A stretch of 22,422 nt of DNA, taken from an uncultured Anaerolineae bacterium. Lineage in GTDB: Bacteria > Chloroflexota > Anaerolineae > Anaerolineales > Villigracilaceae. A program made the position numbers and the translations under genes. The notes under the pieces were generated by a model, which was given only the letters and a program-made list of their open reading frames with translations, had not been told where the DNA came from and made no database searches. Shown in pieces: positions 14,130 through 22,351 of the stretch (position 1 is the first letter of the stretch; each line of letters begins with the position of its first letter). Location of the stretch: NCBI GenBank assembly GCA_903854805.1, contig CAINXK010000182.1, positions 1 through 22,422 on the forward strand, in the 5' to 3' direction.

Positions 14130-15827
14130 ATGATTTCTAAAGTTAGCGCGTTTGCAGATCACATCGCAAAGAAAACCCTGCTGCGCTATATTTTTTTCTT
14201 GGGAGTGGCCTTGTTAGCCATCTGGGTCAATGGCTATCACTTTGGCACTTTTGACCAGGTTGTCCATATCCCTTTCCTGAAGAAACTTTCTGACCCCGGC
14301 CTCTATCCAAACGATCCCTTCCTCAATCTACGGAGCGAACATTATTCCTTCTTCTGGCAGATGTTTATTCCTGCCTATCGCGTGGGAATCCTTGAACCGG
14401 TCATGTTTGGCGTCCATATTTTGGCTACCTTCGGACTGGTCTGGATATTTTGGGAATTGACCGGAGCCTTGTTTCAGAATAACCTGGCTAATCTGTTTAG
14501 CGTTATCCTGCTGATTTTTCCTCACATGGGCATGCCCGGATTTCCGATCGTCGAATTTAGCTTGCTCAACCGTACTTTTGTCCTGCCTTTCATCCTGGGC
14601 GCAATCCTGCTCTACCTGCGCCGGCGTTATTTGCTAGCTTTTCTGTTGTTAGGCATAACGTTCAACATCCACGTTGTCTACGCCGGTTTTGCCTTAGTGA
14701 TGATCCTTTTTGACCTTTGTCTACGGCTTCCTGAAATCGGGTGGAAAAACCTCGTTAGTGGAGTTGCCGTCTTTATCGGCGCCAGCTTGCCCATCTTAGT
14801 GTGGCGCACAGGCAGCGTGCCCATCGACTTACAAGTCCGCCCGGATGTTCTAAAACTCGTTTCTTCCGCCTTGTTGGCAGGTGTTTATTATTTCTTTCTA
14901 GCCACTCCCCAGATTTTATTAGGCACACTGCACGGATTCGCCACCCTGGCATTTTTCGGTTTGGGCAGGCAGCTGAAGCTTTCTGACCATGACCGCACAA
15001 TGACCAATTTTGTTTTAGCAATCGGGATGGTACTGCTGGTTCAACTTCTGACCACCTATTCGTTTCCGATTACCTTCATCTTGCAACTGCAAATTTTGCG
15101 CATCGGTGTTTTTCTGATGCTTTTTGGTTACATCTATTTTGCGGGTTATCTCGCCAACCACCTTCAGCAGTGGAGTCTGAGGGCCATCCCAGCCGGACTG
15201 GTTGTAGTCAGTTTCATCGCTTATCCATCCCCGCTGCTGCCCCTGCTCTTCCTGGCCCTTAATCGCTGGATGGATAAATATCGCTGGCGGCAATTGGCCG
15301 GCACCAGTGTGTTCTGCCTGATTCTAGTTGTCTCGCTTTTTAGTGGCTTCCAGTCCGGAATTTGGTCGCCGGGTTATTTCATATTTGAACCGAAAACAGC
15401 CTGGACACAAACACAGGATTGGGCTCGAAATAACACACCACGCGAGGCCATGTTCATTACCCCGCCCGAGATCCTCTCGCACTATATCCCTGATTGGCGC
15501 ACTTTCTCTGAGCGGGGTACCCTGGCGACTCTGGTTGAAATTTTCGAGTTTCCACACCCAGAATATTTTCCATCCTGGCAGAAGAAGTTCGAGGCCCTGG
15601 CACCCACTGCCATCACTCAATTTAATGGAAATTACCTGGATACTTTTTCGATCACCCGGGCTGCCTACTATTCACTCAAACCGGAAGACTATCTGCGTAT
15701 TGCTCAAGAGCATCAGATCCGATATCTGGTTGTTGAAAAACCTCATTTACAACCCTTCCCAACTATTTATGAGAATGAAGGCTTCGCGATTTATGACCTG
15801 CAAAACACCGACTCTTTGAAAAAATGA
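14130..15827 (+). CDS. Polytopic membrane protein, GT-C / DUF6798-like
   Basis: 565 residues with roughly 11 to 12 hydrophobic helices up to about residue 415 and a soluble C-terminal part of ~150 residues. The first loop (NGYHFGTFDQVVHIPFLKKL, then DPGLYPNDPFL) resembles DUF6798-type proteins, which look like GT-C glycosyltransferases with an acidic first loop. The C-terminal part (WARNNTPREAMFITPPE, then DWRTFSERG) is also of that type, as in several GT-C proteins where a TPP-containing domain follows the membrane core. The ATG directly follows the upstream stop codon, implying translational coupling with the permeases. The role may be lipid-linked sugar transfer or a structural membrane partner; the family name is from memory. 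Confidence 0.65.
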   Translation: MISKVSAFADHIAKKTLLRYIFFLGVALLAIWVNGYHFGTFDQVVHIPFLKKLSDPGLYPNDPFLNLRSEHYSFFWQMFIPAYRVGILEPVMFGVHILATFGLVWIFWELTGALFQNNLANLFSVILLIFPHMGMPGFPIVEFSLLNRTFVLPFILGAILLYLRRRYLLAFLLLGITFNIHVVYAGFALVMILFDLCLRLPEIGWKNLVSGVAVFIGASLPILVWRTGSVPIDLQVRPDVLKLVSSALLAGVYYFFLATPQILLGTLHGFATLAFFGLGRQLKLSDHDRTMTNFVLAIGMVLLVQLLTTYSFPITFILQLQILRIGVFLMLFGYIYFAGYLANHLQQWSLRAIPAGLVVVSFIAYPSPLLPLLFLALNRWMDKYRWRQLAGTSVFCLILVVSLFSGFQSGIWSPGYFIFEPKTAWTQTQDWARNNTPREAMFITPPEILSHYIPDWRTFSERGTLATLVEIFEFPHPEYFPSWQKKFEALAPTAITQFNGNYLDTFSITRAAYYSLKPEDYLRIAQEHQIRYLVVEKPHLQPFPTIYENEGFAIYDLQNTDSLKK

Positions 15828-15932
15828 TTCAAGATGACCTTGTTTGATTGGTAGCTTAAACCCGGTTTGAAGGCCAGGCCATTTTGGCCCAGTCCCGCGC
15901 TTCCATTCTGATGGAATATTACAGGAGTAAAA

Positions 15933-17135
15933 ATGAAAAACAGAACCTTAATTTCCTTTTTGATGCTTGGGCTGATTAGCCTGGCCTGCAGCCTGCCGAC
16001 ACTTGGTCTCCCAGCCGGACAAACGCCGCCCGAAACCCCGCAGCAATCGTCGCCTGGTAATGCCACCGGGCAGACACCCGGCGAAACCCCGCAAGCGACG
16101 CCAATCTTCCAGCTGCCGGGTAAAACTCCCGACTCAAAACCCGTCAGTATTTCGGATGGATTGGCCAGCCTGAACAGCTACCGCACGATATTATCCTTCA
16201 CAACTTCAGGCCCGGACCCGAATAATTCAAGCACCGTTAGTTTTGAAACCCAACTATCCAAGGACAAGGATGCCCAGTTTACCAGTTTGACATCCGAATC
16301 AATTATAGATGGCCAGCCCAGCGAAGGCGGCAGCCCTTCAGTTATTTATCGCATCGGCAGCGATCAGTGTTCGGGTTCCGGAGAAGATTGGAGTTTTGAG
16401 AGTCTCATTTCCAATGAAGCCGAAATGAGGGACATTATCATGAGCATGTTTAGTTTTTCACCTGCAATCGATAACCCGCTCTTTGTGGCCCCGGAAACGG
16501 TGAATGGCGTATCCACTAACCACTTTTCCTTTAAAGTCAAAGGTCTGGGGGCAAAATCCGGGGCAAATGTAACCATTAACCAGGGCGATTACTGGCTGGC
16601 GGTTGATGGGCAATACCTGGTCAAATATTTGTTGGTTGTTGAAACTGTTGTGGATCCAAAAACCAACGTCATTCACACAGAAATAAATTTTGAGGTCAAG
16701 GATATTAACCAATCGGTCGAGATTAGCTTTCCACAAACCTGCCTGGATGCAGCCAAAGTCACACCCACTTCAACCTCGCAGGTTGACCAACAGGCACCAG
16801 CAGAAAATCCAAGCGCCACTCCGAATTCTCCCATCACGGTCGAGTTGAGCAAATTCGCAGGTTTTTGGGATACCAATAACGGAGTCCTGACTTGTGGTGT
16901 GGATGGTCAGAAGGTGAACTGCATATATACGCTTAATTCGGGAAAAATTGCAGGGACGTTAAGCCCGGATGGAAGGATTATCGAGGGGACCTGGAGCAGC
17001 GCCCCCACCTACCAGGCGCCCACCGATGGAGGCAGAGTGACGATATCCCTGACTGCGGATAACAATTCCATCACCGGTCAATGGTGGCACGGTCAGGATG
17101 GCGCAGGAGGCACATGGATCGGAAGCAGAAAATAG
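15933..17135 (+). CDS. Secreted lipoprotein with two beta-rich domains
   Basis: 400 residues. A lipoprotein signal (KNR, then hydrophobic FLMLGLISLAC with acceptor Cys19; position -3 is Ser rather than Leu, slightly off consensus) is followed by a Thr/Pro/Gln-rich linker (about 20-68). Next comes a domain of ~200 residues (about 70-270) that resembles LolA/LppX/LprG-like lipid-binding folds in length and strand pattern, and a C-terminal ~95-residue beta domain (GFWDTNNG, then ITGQWWHGQDGAGGTW). It has an AGGAG site seven bases before ATG 15933. It lies 105 bases after the GT-C-like gene, so it may have its own promoter as well. A surface acceptor or carrier for the material moved by the ABC system is inferred. 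Confidence 0.75.
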   Translation: MKNRTLISFLMLGLISLACSLPTLGLPAGQTPPETPQQSSPGNATGQTPGETPQATPIFQLPGKTPDSKPVSISDGLASLNSYRTILSFTTSGPDPNNSSTVSFETQLSKDKDAQFTSLTSESIIDGQPSEGGSPSVIYRIGSDQCSGSGEDWSFESLISNEAEMRDIIMSMFSFSPAIDNPLFVAPETVNGVSTNHFSFKVKGLGAKSGANVTINQGDYWLAVDGQYLVKYLLVVETVVDPKTNVIHTEINFEVKDINQSVEISFPQTCLDAAKVTPTSTSQVDQQAPAENPSATPNSPITVELSKFAGFWDTNNGVLTCGVDGQKVNCIYTLNSGKIAGTLSPDGRIIEGTWSSAPTYQAPTDGGRVTISLTADNNSITGQWWHGQDGAGGTWIGSRK

Positions 17136-17225
17136 CAGGGACCGATCTAGGTATGCCTCGGCACTGCACCCTTTCTCAAATCTATCTCCGCAAATAACGA
17201 GTTTCAGGATGTTATCTTCAGCACA

Positions 17226-17243
17226 TTCCTTGCAGGAAAGGAA
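17226..17243 (+). terminator. Weak hairpin after the lipoprotein gene
   Basis: TTCCTT (17226-17231) and AAGGAA (17238-17243) with a six-base loop, followed by GATTAATTTCTT. The stem is short and the T-run broken, so this is a low-grade candidate for ending the cluster transcript. Confidence 0.25.
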
Positions 17244-17426
17244 GATTAATTTCTTACAGCATCGCAGTCGTCCGCTTCACCAATGAAGAAATTCTGGCCT
17301 AACTGTCAAAAGTGCTGGCCTAAACCGACCATATTACGAAGTACAAGTGGAACGAGAGCAGAAAGCGTTGGACAAGGTCCAACGCTTCACAGCACGGCCA
17401 GCCACCATGGTTTGAAATCATATTTC

Positions 17427-17650
17427 AGATATGACGAAACGCAGTTGTCCAATTTCAATCGCCGTCATGCTGAACTGGTGGATGAAGGGTTAATTGCGAA
17501 CCTGCCGCCGGACGAACTGGGAACAGTCAAGAAGAAGCGTGGACCTAAAAAACAAAACCCGCCCAAGAACCTTTTAGACAGACTGCATAACCACAAGTCA
17601 GTGATACTATTCGAGAAATGGTCGATTATAGATTTTCGAGACCAATTCTG
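17427..17650 (+). pseudogene. IS66 family transposase relic (C-terminal DDE region)
   Basis: From 17427 the frame reads RYDETQ, then EGLIANLPPDE, then KKRGPKKQNPPKNLLDRL followed by HNHKSVILF. This is the stretch of IS66 transposase (TnpC) between the second and third catalytic acidic residues, where family members read RGRPKxxxAKNLLDRLxxxK followed by FMxDFxVPFDNN. After 17612 the match moves to another frame (MVDYRF), so a frameshift or deletion lies there, and the NNQAERD motif is gone. The upstream part, from 17283, does not match and the termini are not recognised, so this is an internal fragment of a dead element. Confidence 0.6.
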
Positions 17651-17725
17651 TTATCCGTAACCCGTGGTGGTTGGTTAGTTGTAAAAATGCTTTTTATGCA
17701 TCAGAGTATCCATCAGGATGAAATC

Positions 17726-17866
17726 ATGCTTGAAATTCCCATCTTCGTAACCAGCGTCTGGACGGGCATCCGGTCAGTATTACCAATCATCGCCGCCAAA
17801 GGTGCGGAAGAAATTGGCAAACTAGCTGTCAGTGAAATTTGGGGCGCAATTAAAAAAGAAATTTGA
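17726..17866 (+). CDS. 46-residue frame resembling an effector-associated N-terminal helix
   Basis: ATG 17726 has AGGA seven bases upstream and encodes 46 residues: LEIPIFVTSVWTGIRSVLP followed by IIAAKGAEEIGKLAVSE and IWGAIKKEI. The pattern (hydrophobic start, all-helical, LAxKGAEEIGKxAxxxIWxAIK) resembles the N-terminal segment of larger STAND, peptidase or TIR conflict proteins. Shifting one base at the A-run near 17855 continues the reading as KKFDTTATAIFSPA, in keeping with the family's K-F-D ending, so the present stop may be a frameshift. It is either a small complete gene or the head of a truncated one. The family attribution is from memory and weak. Confidence 0.35.
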   Translation: MLEIPIFVTSVWTGIRSVLPIIAAKGAEEIGKLAVSEIWGAIKKEI

Positions 17867-18308
17867 TACCACAGCCACTGCCATCTTCAGCCCTGCCTGA
17901 AAAACCCAACATTGTCGCCCATCTGGTCATGGCGAGCATAGCGAGAATCACCCAGCTCATTTGGTGCAGATTTGCTTTGGATCAACTGTCTTCAATTGGG
18001 CTAAAAGTGTTAAAATGCCATGGTGGTCTTTTGTAGTTCCTGGGTTAATGTTGTTGTAAACACAACTTTATTATAGAAACCCATTCACTTCAGCCTATTC
18101 TAGCGAACGTTTTGTTTCATATCCCCTAATATTATGTTGACCATATTCGTCAGTCTTCAATTAAATTCTGGCTAACTTTGTGAAAAATGAATTTTCCATG
18201 TTTCTATAAACCGCCCATCAGATAAAGCGGGTTTTGTTGCTTCGAAAATGGGTTTACAACCATCATAAAGGTGACAATACCTCATCCCTGGTTACCTTAG
18301 GAATAATT
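17867..18308. other. Intergenic region before D-lyxose isomerase
   Basis: No supported gene. A frame open from 17870 to 18038 has no start codon. A hairpin CCGC/GCGG with A-rich and T-rich flanks (about 18208-18235) precedes TTTTGTTG and may terminate upstream transcripts. Confidence 0.4.
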
Positions 18309-19004
18309 ATGAAGCGCTCAGAAATCAATGCAATACTCCAATCTGCGGATGTTTTCATTCACGCGCAAGGATTTTACCTGCCACCTTTTGCTTATTGGAA
18401 GCCGCAGGATTGGCAGCAAAAAGGGCCTGAGGTAAGCGAGATTGTCGACAATGCGCTTGGCTGGGATATTACCGATTTTGGGATTGGTGATTTTTCCAAG
18501 TTCGGGCTGTTTCTATTCACACTCCGCAACGGCAATCCAAAGAATTTGGCGGCCCGCAGCGGCAAGCTTTATGCCGAAAAAATAATGGTTGTCGAAAATG
18601 GGCAGACGACGCCTCTGCATTTCCATTGGAATAAAATGGAAGACATAATCAATAGAGGCGGGGGCAGATTGATGCTGCGTCTTTACCCAGCCTCAGCGGA
18701 TGAAGATCTGGTGCGAACTGGCGAAGTAAGTTTCAGCGTGGATGGCTCGCGGCGCAAGATCAATGCTGGCGATGTGGTTACGCTTGAAAATGGCGAAAGT
18801 ATCACCCTGGAACAACATTGTTATCATGAATTTTGGGGGGATGGGCGCGTGCTGGTCGGGGAGGTTTCGCTGGTGAACGACGATAATCGTGATAACCGAT
18901 TTTTTCAATCGATCGGGCGTTTTCCAACAATTGAAGAAGATGAAGACCCGCGCTATCTATTGGTCGGCGATTATGGCAAGTATTTCCGGACGCAGGGTGA
19001 CTAA
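18309..19004 (+). CDS. D-lyxose ketol-isomerase (cupin sugar isomerase)
   Basis: 231 residues, the size of cupin-type D-lyxose isomerase (EC 5.3.1.15), interconverting D-lyxose with D-xylulose and usually also D-mannose with D-fructose. The metal site is visible: His104 and His106 in PLHFHW, Glu111 in KMEDI, and a fourth His in QHCYHEF (170 or 173), in line with the H-x-H, E, H ligand set I recall for the enzyme. The start region KRSEINAIL and PPFAYWKP are also family-like. ATG 18309 has AGGA six bases upstream; ORF extension to 18234 has no site. Cytosolic. It stands alone, so the pathway context (pentose or mannose use) is not visible. The typical partner kinase is absent here. Confidence 0.92.
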   Translation: MKRSEINAILQSADVFIHAQGFYLPPFAYWKPQDWQQKGPEVSEIVDNALGWDITDFGIGDFSKFGLFLFTLRNGNPKNLAARSGKLYAEKIMVVENGQTTPLHFHWNKMEDIINRGGGRLMLRLYPASADEDLVRTGEVSFSVDGSRRKINAGDVVTLENGESITLEQHCYHEFWGDGRVLVGEVSLVNDDNRDNRFFQSIGRFPTIEEDEDPRYLLVGDYGKYFRTQGD

Positions 19005-19743
19005 AGGAATGTACCTTTTATTTTGTAAGGACATTTCCAAAACTGAGGTTCTTTCTCCTTTCACGAATTAATGCTACTTTTCAAACCAGGGATTAATTGA
19101 ATTCGGTTTCATGTTTTATTCCATCCCGGGCTTTTTAATCGGTAACTTACCTACCCTGAACTTGAAAATTCCTACCCTTTTGATGGAAAATTTAGCTGGG
19201 CGATTTTCATTAAACTTGTTCAGTGCATAAAAATGATTCTCCCCAGATTAGTGGGGAAAAATATTTAATCTGCGTTGCCTGTGGCTTGGCGTAACAAGCG
19301 CAGGGTTTGCAGGGACTATTGTGGCTGTTTTTATCACGAATAAGTGCCGAATGAACGAATGACACGCAGTTTCTTTGGAAAATATTGCAAAAAAGCGCTT
19401 CCAAAAGCTTGCGCCCAGTAGAATATAGGGTTAAAGCTGATTGATGTCCGGAATAGTGCTGATTAATTGTCTCCCACGAACCCGATGAGAGCCAAAATAA
19501 TTGAACAGTTGCAGACGGCTGATTGAAGTAAAATATATTTTGGGCATAATTCGAGAGTAATCCAAACCGACTTGTCGTATACCTGAGTTATTTTCAAAGC
19601 AGAGACTCAAAAACGTATTTCAAGCATGGAAGAAATCTCTATGCCAACTGTCAGTTGCCCGCAGCCTAAAGTAATTTTAATAATTATGGGCGGTTCAATC
19701 TGTCAAATCCAGGATCAAACGTCGTGAGGAACAGGTAAATTTT
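19005..19743. other. Long intergenic region with one candidate promoter
   Basis: About 740 bases without a supported gene. A short hairpin TCCCCA-gattag-TGGGGA (19240-19257) and a good promoter pair at 19523-19550 are present. Other short frames on both strands lack ribosome binding sites and family resemblance. Confidence 0.5.
19523..19550 (+). promoter_or_regulatory. Candidate promoter for the ASCH-nitrilase pair
   Basis: TTGAAG (19523-19528) and CATAAT (19545-19550) with a 16-base spacer. The predicted leader to ATG 19744 is about 185 bases. Confidence 0.35.
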
Positions 19744-20193
19744 ATGAAAGCCATTTCCATCAAACAACCATACGCTGGCCTGATAGTCGCTGGTATCAAG
19801 AATATCGAAAATCGCAGTTGGGCACCTAAAGGCGCAGTCGGACCGCTTGCGATTGTTTCCAGCAAGTCACCGGAGGCGCAAAAATTTTGGCAACCCCTGC
19901 GCGATAAATGCCTTCAATTAAACCGCGAATTTCCTGAGGAGCTTTGTAGCATCAATGGCGCCGTTCTTGGCGTTGTAACCCTCGATCACTACGTGTGGAC
20001 AGAGGATGACGGCATCCCATCTTCCGATCACCCAAATTTTGACGATCCATCCTGGTGGAACCCAGAAATGATCGGGTTTATCCTCGAAAATCCACGTATT
20101 TTGCATTCCCCTATTCCGGTTTCAGGCAGACTCAATCTCTACGACCTGCCAGACGATATTGTTCTGAATATCCAAAACCAATTGGCAACGTAA
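19744..20193 (+). CDS. ASCH domain protein (PUA-like fold)
   Basis: 149 residues. The N-terminal ISIKQPYAGLIVAGIKNIENRSW is the ASCH signature (S/L-x-QPYA, then G-x-K-x-x-E-x-R), forming the ligand groove of this PUA-like fold; the later part (GAVLGVVTLDHYV) forms further strands. ASCH proteins bind RNA, act as transcription coactivator-like factors or hydrolyse modified cytosines such as N4-acetylcytidine, and this single-domain form does not tell which. The expected catalytic Lys and Glu residues are present in the KxxExR motif. Starts at ATG 19744 with CAGG nine bases upstream. It precedes the nitrilase by 49 bases and is likely cotranscribed. Confidence 0.85.
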   Translation: MKAISIKQPYAGLIVAGIKNIENRSWAPKGAVGPLAIVSSKSPEAQKFWQPLRDKCLQLNREFPEELCSINGAVLGVVTLDHYVWTEDDGIPSSDHPNFDDPSWWNPEMIGFILENPRILHSPIPVSGRLNLYDLPDDIVLNIQNQLAT

Positions 20194-20242
20194 TACCACA
20201 TACCTATTTTCGCAATAGAAAAATGGAATAAGGTGAATTTAG

Positions 20243-21199
20243 ATGGCTGAAAGCGCGAAAGAATCAAGCGTTAAAGTTGCGGTTGTTCAGGCCGGTTCAG
20301 TGATGTTTGATCCAGATGCCTGCGTAGATAAGGCCATTCGGCTCATTGGTGAAGCTGCCGATACAGGCGCAAAGGTCGTCGTCTTTCCCGAGGCTTTTAT
20401 TACCGGCTATCCCAAAGGAATGGGCTACGGGTTGGTGGTCGGTGCAAGAGATGCGCCCGGGCGTGATGAATTCCGTATCTACCTGGAATCTGCGATTGAA
20501 GTACCTGGTCCGCAGACTGCCAGGCTCGGTGAGGCTGCCGGTAAGCATGGTGTTCACGTAGTGATCGGTGTAATCGAACGCGAACTTGGAACCCTCTACT
20601 GCACCGCGTTGTTCTTTGGGCCGGATGGCACTCTCCAGGGCAAGCATCGCAAGCTAATGCCGACTGCACTTGAACGCATGATCTGGGGATTTGGTGATGG
20701 CTCGACCCTGACCGTTGTAGATAGTCCCTACGGTCGGATCGGTTCCGTTATTTGCTGGGAAAATTACATGCCGATGCTGCGCATGGCGATGTACTCCAAA
20801 AATGTTGCTCTTTACTGTGCACCCACTGTTGATGATCGCGATACCTGGTTGCCTAGCATGCAGCATATTGCCATGGAAGGCCGCTGTTTTGTGCTTACGG
20901 CTGTTCAGTTCCTTGAGAAAAAGGCATTTCCCGAAAACGTGCGCGTTTCGCTTGGTGATTCGCCTGACTCTATCCTCATTCGTGGAGGCAGCGCCATCAT
21001 CAACCCATTCGGGAAGGTGCTGGCCGGACCATTTTTCGGCAGTGAAACTATTCTAACAGCCACACTCGATCTGAATGATATTGGTCGGGGGAAGTTCGAT
21101 CTTGATGTAGCCGGTCATTACAGCCGCCCGGATGTGTTTCAACTGATCGTGAATGAAGAACCTCAACAAGCTGTATTACGCAAACGCTCATCTGGCTAA
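20243..21199 (+). CDS. Nitrilase (carbon-nitrogen hydrolase superfamily)
   Basis: 318 residues with the nitrilase catalytic set: Glu50 in VFPEAF, Lys137 in HRKLMPT, and nucleophile Cys171 in VICWENYMP. The CWENYMP form and the GKHRKLMPTALERMIWGFGDGS stretch are those of branch 1, true nitrilases (EC 3.5.5.1; R-CN to carboxylate plus ammonia), rather than amidases or N-carbamylases. Cytosolic; such enzymes form spiral oligomers. ATG 20243 has AAGG about ten bases upstream. It follows the ASCH gene at 49 bases. The true substrate (aliphatic, aromatic or arylaceto-nitrile) cannot be told from sequence by eye. Carbon-nitrogen bond activity is well supported. Confidence 0.92.
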   Translation: MAESAKESSVKVAVVQAGSVMFDPDACVDKAIRLIGEAADTGAKVVVFPEAFITGYPKGMGYGLVVGARDAPGRDEFRIYLESAIEVPGPQTARLGEAAGKHGVHVVIGVIERELGTLYCTALFFGPDGTLQGKHRKLMPTALERMIWGFGDGSTLTVVDSPYGRIGSVICWENYMPMLRMAMYSKNVALYCAPTVDDRDTWLPSMQHIAMEGRCFVLTAVQFLEKKAFPENVRVSLGDSPDSILIRGGSAIINPFGKVLAGPFFGSETILTATLDLNDIGRGKFDLDVAGHYSRPDVFQLIVNEEPQQAVLRKRSSG

Positions 21200-21203
21200 A
21201 CAA

Positions 21204-21223
21204 TCAGGCAAAATACAGCCTGA
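21204..21223 (+). terminator. Weak hairpin after the nitrilase gene
   Basis: TCAGGC (21204-21209) pairs with GCCTGA (21218-21223) around an 8-base loop, five bases past the stop codon. No clean T-run follows. Confidence 0.3.
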
Positions 21224-21301
21224 CTGATTACGAATTGACTCCAATACCAGACGAAAGCACTCCCACAGGAATATAGGTTCCAGCCGAACCAGAATGCATC
21301 C

Positions 21302-21481
21302 TTAATTATCCTGACCAGTAGCCTTACAATTCCAACACATGGCATGATTTTCGAAATGGTTATCGGTCAGGTACATTTCGGTCCATATCCTGGTTTCCAT
21401 CATTACATTATTTCTATTTGAACGAACCCGTACCTTGTTGAAAATTTCTATTTTCTTGCCTTCTTCATCACCCAGCCAGCG
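21302..21481 (-). pseudogene. Protein-like minus-strand frame without a start codon
   Basis: From 21481 down to the TAA at 21304-21302, 59 codons read without a stop and look coding: WLGDEEGKKIEIFNKV, then MMETRIWTEMYLTDNHF, then CWNCKATGQDN. A stop immediately precedes it (21484-21482), and the first in-frame ATG is only at 21403, with no ribosome binding site. It could be the surviving C-terminus of a lost gene whose front was replaced by the GNAT gene at 21468-21971, or a gene using a rare start. Family not recognised; CxxC may bind zinc. Confidence 0.3.
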
Positions 21482-21971
21482 TTATCCCTAACGAAATATC
21501 GTCATCATAGGCCAGTGTGACATAATCGGACACTTCCACAAATCCGATCTGCTTATAAAATTCAATCGCCCGTTGCTGCTGAAGACTCGTCTGAAGAAAA
21601 ATCTGCCTGTACCCAGCCTGTCGCGCAAATTCAAATAGCTGCATTACCAACCTGTACCCAATTCTTTGCCCGTGATATTCTTCCAACAACCACAGACGCT
21701 TCAACTCGGCCGCTTGTCCTTCGAGAGGCTTTAGTGCCCCAGTCCCAATCACTCGATCCCCATCCAGCGCTACCAGAAACACCCCTAGCTTCCCGTCGTA
21801 CACCTGACGCAAGTCATCCATATCCTTCAACTCATGTTCATCTTCCAGGCTGGCTGCAAATTCTACCGAAGATTTCTCTGGCTCAAATATCCGCTGCGCC
21901 ACTCCCTCGATTACCCTCTTAGCAGCCACTATTTGTTCATCTTTGATCGGAGCAATTGTAATCATCCCCAA
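21468..21971 (-). CDS. GNAT family N-acetyltransferase
   Basis: 167 residues of single GNAT fold. The central strand (GVFLVALDGDRVIGTGALKP) is followed by the acetyl-CoA loop region YHGQRIGYRL (Q/R-x-x-G-x-G/A form, here QRIGYR), then helix FEFARQAGY, and C-terminal NxxAxxFYKQIGF (AIEFYKQIGFVEV), all typical. It would acetylate an amine with acetyl-CoA in the cytosol; substrate unknown. TTG 21971 has GAGGG six bases upstream, a better spacing than ATG 21965, which has none closer, so either is possible. Minus strand, apparently monocistronic, with a startless frame just beyond its 3' end. Confidence 0.85.
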   Translation of the reverse strand: MGMITIAPIKDEQIVAAKRVIEGVAQRIFEPEKSSVEFAASLEDEHELKDMDDLRQVYDGKLGVFLVALDGDRVIGTGALKPLEGQAAELKRLWLLEEYHGQRIGYRLVMQLFEFARQAGYRQIFLQTSLQQQRAIEFYKQIGFVEVSDYVTLAYDDDISLGITLAG

Positions 21972-22129
21972 ATTTTACCCTCAAATCGCAAACATACAGT
22001 AACAAATGGATATCCGAAAAATTTAGATCAGAAAACCAGCCAAAACACAATCCCGTGTGGCAATCACTAATTTCGAGGAAGTTTTCAAGTTGACTAATCG
22101 CTAAATGAATAAGGGGGTATCCCACGGCG

Positions 22130-22351
22130 TTACAGACAGCGACTGTCCGCCGACAGCGGACAACAGAGTGACGCACCTCGAAAGTGGATTTCACCAAATA
22201 GCACCAATGGTTTTATATCACATGCAGCCGGGTTGGCTTCAGCAACCAGCCCATTCTCTATATCATAGATAACGATGGCTTCGCTGACAACTTCAAAAAT
22301 GTTTCGGTATTCTTCTTCAGGAACAATCTGCTTGCTGGGAGTATTACTCAT
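22130..22351 (-). pseudogene. Truncated PAS domain protein
   Basis: From ATG 22351 (AAGG eight bases upstream; a TTG at 22354 is alternative) the frame encodes EEEYRNIFEVVSEAIVIYD followed by EANPAAC, the start of a PAS sensor domain. After about residue 45 the reading (DIKPLVLFGEIHF, then CCPLSADSRCL) no longer matches PAS, which should continue for ~70 residues with a G-Y/F-x-x-E motif. The frame stops at 22130. The break near 22215 fits insertion or recombination. A dyad (22144-22162) lies just beyond. Most likely the 5' remnant of a lost sensor protein or kinase. Confidence 0.5.
22144..22162. repeat. Hairpin beside the PAS breakpoint
   Basis: TGTCCGC (22144-22150) and GCGGACA (22156-22162) are perfect 7-base arms around CGACA. 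GACAGCG also repeats directly at 22135 and 22152. It may mark the end of an element inserted at the truncated gene. Confidence 0.4.

Noticed and set aside
17283..17426. Upstream part of the 125-codon frame as transposase N-terminus
   Set aside because: The sequence (PKPTILRSTSGTRAES and on) does not look like IS66; other frames here are equally protein-like, so no call was made.
19210..19404. Minus-strand 64-codon frame
   Set aside because: No ribosome binding site, Cys-rich chance composition, and it overlaps a small hairpin.
21937..22197. Minus-strand 86-codon frame between PAS remnant and GNAT
   Set aside because: It overlaps the GNAT start and promoter and crosses the dyad at 22144-22162; no family likeness.
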